6,535 nucleotides of DNA from an uncultured Clostridia bacterium (GTDB lineage Bacteria; Bacillota; Clostridia; Oscillospirales; CAG-272): positions 1 to 6,535 of the forward strand of contig CALBLD010000005.1 of assembly GCA_937895775.1 (NCBI GenBank), in the 5' to 3' direction. This document shows, one piece after another, positions 1 to 4,742 of the stretch. The translations under genes and the position numbers were made by a program. Under the pieces are notes generated by a model. The model made no database searches, had not been told where the DNA came from, and saw nothing but the letters and a program-made list of their open reading frames with translations. The first letter of the stretch is position 1; each line of letters starts with the position of its first letter.

Positions 1-66
1 CTCAGTTGGTAGAGCAGCTGATTCGTAATCAGCAGGTCGCCGGTTCAAGTCCGGCTACCAGCTCCA
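1..66 (+). tRNA. tRNA-Thr (anticodon CGT), 5' end missing
   Basis: The 3' 66 bases of a tRNA. The window opens inside the D-stem (CTC/GAGC with the AGTTGGTA loop), so about ten 5' bases (the 5' acceptor strand and the first D-stem base) are missing. The anticodon stem GCTGA/TCAGC closes the loop TTCGTAA, giving anticodon CGT, which reads the threonine codon ACG. The T-arm is GCCGG-TTCAAGT-CCGGC. The 3' acceptor strand TACCAGC (56-62) is followed by discriminator T63 and an encoded CCA (64-66). A terminator hairpin follows directly, so this looks like the last or only gene of its transcript. Confidence 0.96.
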
Positions 67-67
67 A

Positions 68-99
68 AGAAGACCGTCTGCATCGGCAGGCGGTCTTTT
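68..99 (+). terminator. Intrinsic terminator after tRNA-Thr
   Basis: A 12-bp stem (70-81 with 86-97, AAGACCGTCTGC pairing with GCAGGCGGTCTT, one G-U wobble) closes a 4-nt loop ATCG and ends in a short T-run (96-99). It starts two bases after the tRNA CCA, the usual place for a tRNA terminator. The T-run is short, so some read-through into the small membrane protein gene is possible. Confidence 0.85.
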
Positions 100-130
100 G
101 GTTATATTATGATAAAACGGGGGTTAAGAC

Positions 131-454
131 ATGAATACTGTCTGGTATATAACAATGATCCCGTGCTGTGTCCTCCTTTCGGGGATCGGTATCTATGCAT
201 GGTTCAGAAAGAAGCCGATGTGGTTCTGGGCAGCGTCCGATGTCAGCGAGACAGAGCTTTCGGACGTGACCGCCTATAATCACGCAAACGGAATCATGTG
301 GGGAGTTTATTCGCTTGTTTTCTGGGCGGCACTGATTGCGGGCATTGTAAGCAGTTATGCTGCGCTTGCGCTGATTGTTGCCGGATGCGTTATCGGTATC
401 CCCGCTCTTGTCGTCGTATATCGGCGCATATATGAAAAGTACCGTGCGGGGTGA
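131..454 (+). CDS. Small membrane protein of unknown function, about three membrane segments
   Basis: A 107-residue protein that I cannot assign to a named family. Hydrophobic segments lie at about residues 4-24, 54-73 and 77-97. A basic turn (RKK, 26-28) follows the first, a short acidic loop (about 37-48, SDVSETELSDV) precedes the second, and the basic tail RRIYEKYR (98-105) is probably cytoplasmic. The general layout (short helix, FRKKPMWFW, an AYNHANGIMW segment, basic YxKY tail) is of a kind common among small uncharacterised Bacillota membrane proteins. The ATG at 131 has a G-run (119-123) 7 nt upstream as a Shine-Dalgarno site. No convincing -35/-10 pair lies between the tRNA terminator and the gene, so it may depend on read-through or on a non-standard promoter. 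It is separated from the lipoprotein gene by 159 nt containing that gene's own promoter. Confidence 0.8.
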   Translation: MNTVWYITMIPCCVLLSGIGIYAWFRKKPMWFWAASDVSETELSDVTAYNHANGIMWGVYSLVFWAALIAGIVSSYAALALIVAGCVIGIPALVVVYRRIYEKYRAG

Positions 455-504
455 GTGCCGTTTTTCTCTTTGCTTCGGTGTTGTCGGATGTCTGTTTGTC
501 GGGC

Positions 505-531
505 GTCCGATTTTCTTTTTTGAAATCGGAA
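505..531 (+). terminator. Possible weak terminator hairpin after the small membrane protein gene
   Basis: TCCGATTT (506-513) pairs perfectly with AAATCGGA (523-530) around a T-rich 9-nt loop. No clean T-run follows (ATTATTTGTT), so termination would be weak. The same bases may instead be a protein-binding site for the promoter just downstream. Confidence 0.35.
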
Positions 532-551
532 TTATTTGTTGACAAATCGGA
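506..551. promoter_or_regulatory. Operator-like repeat cluster (TCCGATTT / AAATCGGA)
   Basis: The 8-mer AAATCGGA occurs at 523-530 and again at 544-551, exactly 21 bp apart (two helical turns). Its inverted copy TCCGATTT lies at 506-513. The 544-551 copy overlaps the last base of the -35 box and enters the spacer of the lipoprotein promoter, where a bound protein would block RNA polymerase; the 523-530 copy lies just upstream of the -35. The spacing and position fit a repressor operator. Caution: TCGGA is frequent in this genome, so part of the pattern may be chance. Confidence 0.45.
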
Positions 552-567
552 CAAGATATGCTACAAT
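539..567 (+). promoter_or_regulatory. Strong sigma-A promoter of the lipoprotein gene
   Basis: A consensus -35 TTGACA (539-544), a 17-nt spacer and the -10 TACAAT (562-567, one mismatch to TATAAT), with an extended -10 TG at 559-560. Predicted transcription start is about 574, giving a 5' leader of about 40 nt. This is among the closest matches to a housekeeping promoter one could expect, which implies strong expression unless it is repressed. Confidence 0.88.
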
Positions 568-613
568 TATTGCAAGTTGATTTGTGTAATTTTTAATCTG
601 AAAGGAAAAACAA

Positions 614-2305
614 ATGAAAAAAATCATAGCTTGTCTGCTTGCGGCGACGGCGATTGTGTCAACCGCGGCACTTGCCGGATGCAAATCGGGTCAGAACCCC
701 GTTACAACGACGACACAGGTTGCGGCAACAACCGATAAGACCGAGATCGAACTGCCCTCGATGGAGCTTTCCGGATACAGGATAATTATCTCGGACAAGG
801 CATCCGCGGAGATCAAAAAAGCGGCAAACGAAATGAAATCGATACTGAAGCAGTACCTGTCACTTGAAATCAGAGTTGCGAACGACTATGTTTATGCCGA
901 TAATCCGGTCGATCCGGCAGCCAAGGAAATACTTGTCGGTACAACGAACAGGCAGGAGTCGCTGGACGCACAGAGCAAGCTTGCAGAGGTCGGCGGAGAC
1001 AAGTATCTGATCGGATCCACCGATAACAAGATCGTAATCTACGGAGCAAACGATAAGGCGATCCTCTTCGGAATGAGAGCTTTTCTTAACGAATTTGTAA
1101 GCAAATCGACCGAAACCGGGGCAATTCCGATGCCTGTCGGTGTCAGTGAAATAAAAGATTATGATGCGGATATGGAAATAAACGAGTATCTTGTGACCAT
1201 AGATATCATATCGAAATCGACTGTGCAGAGTCTGAAGCCGGACGGCGGTTCGACATGGCCGACATACGGAAGAATAATGCAGCTTAAACACAACGGAGAA
1301 AACAACGGAACCCTTTTTGCCACAGGTCAGTGGGCGGGCAAGAATTTCCCGATCTACAGAAGTACAGATGACGGCAAAACATGGGAGCTGATCTCCACGG
1401 TTGAAGAAACAATGTATAAAAAGCTTCTCGCCAACTGGCAGCCGCATATATACGAGCTGCCCTGCAAGGTCGGCGAAATGCCTGAGGGAACCCTTCTTCT
1501 TGCAGGTTGTTCACACGATTCGTCTACCGAAAGAACGACGCGTATGTGCATCTGGAGAAGTTACGACCTCGGTCTGACATGGGAAGAATTTACGATAGTC
1601 GATGAGGGCAACGGAATCGGCGACGGAATGTACGAGCCTTTCCTTATCTGCGATGACGACGGAACGCTTGTCTGTTTCTATTCGGATGAGACAGAGGTGT
1701 CGGACAAGGGCGGTCAGAGACTTGTTTTCCGTACCTCAAAAGACGGTGTGACATGGGGCGATCTGCAGTATTGCGTCGCACCCTCCGACACCTCGCTCCG
1801 TCCCGGAATGGTGACCGTAACAAAAGTGGGTGATTACGGCTACGTGCTTGCTTACGAGATGATCGGACAGGAAAGAGGACCTGTCTACTGCAAATTCTCG
1901 AAGAGCCTCACCGATTGGGGCAATGTGAAATCATACGGCACTCAGATCAAAACAGCTGACGCCTTCACGGGTTGCACTCCCTATATCGAATGGACCCCGA
2001 GGGGAGGAAAGTACGGTACCCTGATAGCCGCAGGTCGTTTCGGCGAGCTGAAAAGAGGACGGGGTTCCGATCTGTTTATAAGTTTTGACCTCGGCAAAAC
2101 ATGGCAGTCGTTCGAAAATCCTCTGCCGTATGATTACTACGAGGATTCGTCCGCAAACTATGCGTACAGCTTCGGATTTTTCACGGGATCGGACGGCGAT
2201 ATTTACTACATAAATAACTGCTTCCCCGATAACGAAGCGAACAAGTACAAATATGCCGACTTAAAGGTGGCAAAAATACGCATAACACGTGTCGGTGAAG
2301 ACTGA
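614..2305 (+). CDS. Secreted lipoprotein with GH93-like (sialidase-superfamily) beta-propeller
   Basis: A 563-residue surface lipoprotein, probably a glycosidase on extracellular glycans. Residues 1-22 are a lipoprotein signal (KK, hydrophobic core, LAGC with Cys23 lipidated), followed by a Thr-rich linker (31-40). Residues about 52-178 form an alpha/beta domain of the type found N-terminal to GH20 and GH67 enzymes (KKAANEMKSIL, EILVGTTNR). Residues about 215-560 are a beta-propeller with four Asp-boxes (S/T-x-D-x-G-x-T-W) at 250-257, 316-323, 375-381 and 490-497. The stretch MYEPFL (339-344), CFYSDE (354-359), RTSKDGVTWG (373-382), LRPGM (395-399) and LAYE (412-415) follows the order seen in GH93 exo-1,5-alpha-L-arabinanases as I recall them; Glu341 and Glu415 would then be the catalytic pair. 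The arginine triad of true sialidases is not evident. A generic exo-alpha-sialidase label is the main alternative. The start ATG has AAAGGA (601-606) upstream, and the gene is monocistronic between its own promoter and tandem terminators. Confidence 0.82.
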   Translation: MKKIIACLLAATAIVSTAALAGCKSGQNPVTTTTQVAATTDKTEIELPSMELSGYRIIISDKASAEIKKAANEMKSILKQYLSLEIRVANDYVYADNPVDPAAKEILVGTTNRQESLDAQSKLAEVGGDKYLIGSTDNKIVIYGANDKAILFGMRAFLNEFVSKSTETGAIPMPVGVSEIKDYDADMEINEYLVTIDIISKSTVQSLKPDGGSTWPTYGRIMQLKHNGENNGTLFATGQWAGKNFPIYRSTDDGKTWELISTVEETMYKKLLANWQPHIYELPCKVGEMPEGTLLLAGCSHDSSTERTTRMCIWRSYDLGLTWEEFTIVDEGNGIGDGMYEPFLICDDDGTLVCFYSDETEVSDKGGQRLVFRTSKDGVTWGDLQYCVAPSDTSLRPGMVTVTKVGDYGYVLAYEMIGQERGPVYCKFSKSLTDWGNVKSYGTQIKTADAFTGCTPYIEWTPRGGKYGTLIAAGRFGELKRGRGSDLFISFDLGKTWQSFENPLPYDYYEDSSANYAYSFGFFTGSDGDIYYINNCFPDNEANKYKYADLKVAKIRITRVGED

Positions 2306-2309
2306 TAAC

Positions 2310-2335
2310 AATCGGACGGAAAATGTCCGGTTTTT
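2310..2335 (+). terminator. First of two tandem terminators after the lipoprotein gene
   Basis: AATCGGAC (2310-2317) pairs with GTCCGGTT (2325-2332), one wobble, around a 7-nt loop, with the T-run 2331-2335. It begins five bases after the stop codon. Confidence 0.65.
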
Positions 2336-2336
2336 G

Positions 2337-2370
2337 CAGGAGGTCTCCGTGTGAGACCTCCTGTTTTTTT
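2337..2370 (+). terminator. Strong intrinsic terminator
   Basis: A perfect 11-bp GC-rich stem (CAGGAGGTCTC 2337-2347 with GAGACCTCCTG 2353-2363), loop CGTGT, then seven Ts (2364-2370). It acts on the plus strand only, since no A-run precedes the stem. It isolates the lipoprotein gene from the DUF1538 operon. Confidence 0.95.
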
Positions 2371-2390
2371 AATGTTTCCAAGATATACCA

Positions 2391-2420
2391 TTGATTTTTT
2401 CCACGTCTGTGTGATAAAAT
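2391..2420 (+). promoter_or_regulatory. Sigma-A promoter of the DUF1538-PII operon
   Basis: The -35 TTGATT (2391-2396), 18-nt spacer and -10 TAAAAT (2415-2420) carry an extended TG at 2412-2413. The predicted start is about 2427, leaving a leader of about 59 nt before the TTG start codon. It is the first promoter-like sequence after the strong terminator. Confidence 0.7.
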
Positions 2421-2423
2421 CAA
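2391..2423. repeat. Inverted repeat overlapping the promoter (possible operator)
   Basis: TTGATTTT (2391-2398) and AAAATCAA (2416-2423) are perfect 8-bp inverted copies 17 nt apart. The left arm contains the -35 box and the right arm covers most of the -10 box, so a dimeric regulator bound here would cover the promoter. Both arms are AT-rich and promoter elements are themselves loosely complementary, so chance is a real alternative. Confidence 0.4.
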
Positions 2424-2470
2424 CACATATATTTGTAGTGCGGTCTGCCGTGCTGACTGAAAAAACGATG

Positions 2471-2488
2471 AAAAGGAGAAACAAATTG
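2471..2488 (+). promoter_or_regulatory. Shine-Dalgarno site that fixes a TTG start
   Basis: AAAAGGAG (2471-2478) sits 7 nt before TTG (2486-2488). The upstream in-frame ATG at 2468 has only ACTGAAAAAACG before it, with no Shine-Dalgarno, and it would place this ribosome site inside the coding region. Earlier in-frame starts (2351, 2372) lie in or beside the terminator and upstream of the promoter. The next ATG (2516) also has no ribosome site. Confidence 0.8.
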
Positions 2489-4012
2489 CCCGGGAAAAAC
2501 GGATTCTACGAAAAAATGCGGGAATCGGTGGCGTCGGTGCTTCCGATAACCCTTATCGTGTCGGTACTCTGCCTCTTCTTTGTTCCACTTGACAACGCAT
2601 TGATGCTGTCATTCCTGATAGGATCGGTTATGATAATATTCGGAATGGGACTTTTCAACATAGGAGCCGAGCTTTCCGTATCAAAGATCGGTGCGCATAT
2701 CGGCTCGAAAATGACAAAATCAAAGAATCTTGCGCTGATTCTGTCGCTGAGCTTTATACTCGGTCTGATAATTACGATTGCAGAACCCGATCTGCAGGTG
2801 CTTGCGGACAATGTCCCCGGGATAAACAAGACAGTGCTTGTTCTGACCGTGTCGGTGGGCGTCGGATTCTTCCTTGTCGTAAGCATGCTGAGAACTCTTT
2901 TCAGAATCTCACTGAAATGGATACTGATCGGATTTTACGCGCTTGTTTTCCTGCTTGCGGCACTGTCCGACCGTGGGATTCTGTCTGTCGCATTTGACTC
3001 GGGCGGAGTTACCACCGGACCCATGACGGTACCGTTCATAATGGCTCTCGGTGTCGGCGTTGCCTCGATACGAAGCGACGAGGGCGCAAAGTCGGACAGT
3101 TTCGGTCTTGTTGCGCTCTGTTCGATCGGACCTGTGCTGTCGGTGCTTATTCTCGGATTCATCTACTCGTTCAATCCGGAAAGCGGCGCGTCGGTTGTGA
3201 CTGCGGCATATGAAAACACCGTCTCGCTGGGATTCGGGTACCTTAAAGGGATCCCGTCCTACATGTCGGAGGTCGCACTTGCACTTCTTCCGATCTTCCT
3301 GTTTTTCATGATCTTCCAGGTCACACTGCTTCACATAAAGAAAAAACCGCTTCTGCGCATCCTTATCGGGCTTGCTCTTACATATATCGGACTTGTCCTG
3401 TTCCTGACGGGTGTCAATGTCGGATTTTCTCCGCTCGGATATGTACTCGGCGGAAAGATCGCGGGCAGTGCGTTCAAATATCTGCTCATACCGCTCGGAA
3501 TGATAATGGGCTGGTTTATTATAAATGCAGAACCTGCGGTGCATGTTCTTAACAAGCAGGTAACCGAGCTGAGTGCGGGTGCAATATCCGAAAAGGCAAT
3601 GGGACTCAGCCTGTCGATAGCGATCGCCGCCGCAAACGGACTTTCGATGATACGCGTGCTTACCGGGATTTCCATAATGTATTTCATGATCCCCGGATAC
3701 ATAATCGCACTCGGACTGTCGTTTTTTGTTCCGCCCGCATTTACTGCGATAGCGTTTGACTCGGGCGGAGTTGCGTCCGGACCGCTTACCGCAACCTTTA
3801 TGCTTCCTTTTGCAATGGGAGCTTGCTCTGCGCTCGGCGGCAATGTCATGACCGATGCGTTCGGACTTGTCGCAATGGTTGCGATGACGCCGCTTATAAC
3901 CGTCCAGATAATGGGCGCGATATCGGTCATCAAGACAAAGAGAGCGAAGACAGCCGAGAAAACAGAGATGCTTCCTGCGGAAGACGAAGTTATCGAACTC
4001 TGGGAGGTGTAA
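2486..4012 (+). CDS. DUF1538 family membrane protein (two DUF1538 repeats), putative cation antiporter/transporter
   Basis: A polytopic inner-membrane protein of 508 residues from the TTG start, with about 12 hydrophobic segments and a charged C-terminal tail (about 483-508). It is two homologous halves with a period near 250 residues: AEPDLQVL (99-106) matches AEPAVHVL (348-355), FDSGGVTTGPMT (170-181) matches FDSGGVASGPLT (424-435), and DSFGLVAL (204-211) matches DAFGLVAM (457-464). Each half is a DUF1538 domain. Glu100/Glu349 and Asp171/Asp425 are repeated acidic residues next to or within membrane segments and are candidates for ion coupling. From memory, DUF1538 proteins of a halophile (UmpAB) were reported as a two-part Na+/H+ antiporter; here both domains are in one chain. 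Transport activity and substrate are inference. The gene is first in its operon, and its final codons contain the Shine-Dalgarno GGGAGG (4002-4007) of the next gene. Confidence 0.88.
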   Translation: MPGKNGFYEKMRESVASVLPITLIVSVLCLFFVPLDNALMLSFLIGSVMIIFGMGLFNIGAELSVSKIGAHIGSKMTKSKNLALILSLSFILGLIITIAEPDLQVLADNVPGINKTVLVLTVSVGVGFFLVVSMLRTLFRISLKWILIGFYALVFLLAALSDRGILSVAFDSGGVTTGPMTVPFIMALGVGVASIRSDEGAKSDSFGLVALCSIGPVLSVLILGFIYSFNPESGASVVTAAYENTVSLGFGYLKGIPSYMSEVALALLPIFLFFMIFQVTLLHIKKKPLLRILIGLALTYIGLVLFLTGVNVGFSPLGYVLGGKIAGSAFKYLLIPLGMIMGWFIINAEPAVHVLNKQVTELSAGAISEKAMGLSLSIAIAAANGLSMIRVLTGISIMYFMIPGYIIALGLSFFVPPAFTAIAFDSGGVASGPLTATFMLPFAMGACSALGGNVMTDAFGLVAMVAMTPLITVQIMGAISVIKTKRAKTAEKTEMLPAEDEVIELWEV

Positions 4013-4013
4013 A

Positions 4014-4685
4014 ATGGAGTTGTACTATCTTATAAGCATAACCGACCGTGACAAGGCGGGAGGAATGCTTGCCATATGTGAAGAACTGCGGATGCCGTTT
4101 GTCCTGACAAATCTTGCAAGCGGCACCGCAACATCCGAGCACCTCTCGCTGTACGATCTTCAGGCAAGGGAAAAGGAAGTAATTGCGGCGATTGCGGGCA
4201 GTGATGACATGAGAGCGTTCATGAAGCTTTCAAAACAAAAAATGTTTGTGGATATACCCGGTAACGGGATAGTTCTTGCGGTTCCGATCAAAAGTGTGGG
4301 CGGCAAAAAAACGCTTGCCTACCTTACGGGAGGAAAAGAAGCGGAGGGAGGAAAACCGAAAATGGAATTTGAGAACGAGCTTATCGTTGTAATACTTAAT
4401 GAAGGCTATTCGGATACCGTTATGGATGCCGCACGCTCTGCGGGAGCGGCGGGAGGAACGGTCTTCCATGCAAAGGGTACCGGCAGGAGCAAGGCAGAGA
4501 AGTTTCTCGGAGTCTCACTTGCCGAAGAAAAGGATGTAATATACATCGTCTCCTCCGAGAAAAAGAAATCGGAGATAATGAGCGCGATAAACAAAAATGC
4601 GGGCGTTTCAACCGATGCATGCGCGATATGTTTTTCACTTCCGGTTTCAGAGGTCGTCGGTCTGAGAAAATTTGATGAGGAATAA
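4014..4685 (+). CDS. Tandem PII-like signalling protein, partner of the DUF1538 protein
   Basis: A cytoplasmic 223-residue protein built of two PII-like (ferredoxin-fold) halves, about 1-106 and 120-218. Aligning them puts LYYLISIT (3-10) against LIVVILNE (123-130), the SGTATSE turn (36-42) against KGTGRSK (154-160), EKEVIAAIAGS (53-63) against EKDVIYIVSSE (172-182), and GIVLAVPIKSVGG (85-97) against AICFSLPVSEVVG (204-216). The C-terminal half looks more like ordinary PII. A single PII is about 112 residues, so the length fits two copies. The long T-loop with the uridylylated tyrosine of GlnB/GlnK is not seen, so ligand sensing would differ. PII proteins bind nucleotides and small metabolites and commonly control a membrane transporter encoded next to them; here that is the DUF1538 protein, whose stop lies 1 nt before this ATG, implying translational coupling. 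The ligand is unknown. Confidence 0.85.
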   Translation: MELYYLISITDRDKAGGMLAICEELRMPFVLTNLASGTATSEHLSLYDLQAREKEVIAAIAGSDDMRAFMKLSKQKMFVDIPGNGIVLAVPIKSVGGKKTLAYLTGGKEAEGGKPKMEFENELIVVILNEGYSDTVMDAARSAGAAGGTVFHAKGTGRSKAEKFLGVSLAEEKDVIYIVSSEKKKSEIMSAINKNAGVSTDACAICFSLPVSEVVGLRKFDEE

Positions 4686-4742
4686 TAACGCCGCAGTGCG
4701 TAAAAACTTTTGCCGGATGGCAGAAAAGAAGGAGAAAACCTT

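Noticed and set aside
1..66. tRNA-Thr 3' end as an integration (att) site
   Set aside because: No integrase, no repeated copy of the tRNA 3' end elsewhere in the window, and the neighbouring genes look chromosomal.
451..738. Plus-strand frame of 95 codons between the small membrane protein and the lipoprotein
   Set aside because: It overlaps the promoter and the lipoprotein start in another frame, opens on a GTG inside the previous stop region, and gives a low-complexity product with no domain.
614..2305. Calling the propeller protein a true GH33 sialidase
   Set aside because: Asp-boxes alone define only the fold; the arginine triad and catalytic Tyr/Glu pattern of sialidases could not be placed, whereas GH93-like motifs could.
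2410..2425. TGTGA-N6-CAACA in the DUF1538 promoter as a GlnR/TnrA or CRP-type site
   Set aside because: The right half does not match TNACA or TCACA, the spacing is wrong for GlnR (N7), and only the outer three base pairs are symmetric.
2909..3544. Minus-strand frame of 211 codons opposite the DUF1538 gene (and similar long minus-strand frames at 860-1447, 3331-3933 and 5814-6266)
   Set aside because: Their products are rich in Arg, Ser and Cys as expected from reverse-reading a coding strand; none has a ribosome site or recognisable motif, while the plus-strand genes opposite are clear family members.
4678..4706. Promoter for the beta-glucuronidase (TTGATG ... TAAAAA)
   Set aside because: The spacer would be about 23 nt, well outside the usual 16-18, and both boxes are poor.
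4707..4728. Small hairpin before the beta-glucuronidase (CTTTTGCC / GGC-AG-AAAAG) as a terminator or riboswitch
   Set aside because: Only three GC pairs plus AT pairs with a two-base bulge, and no T-run follows; too weak to call.
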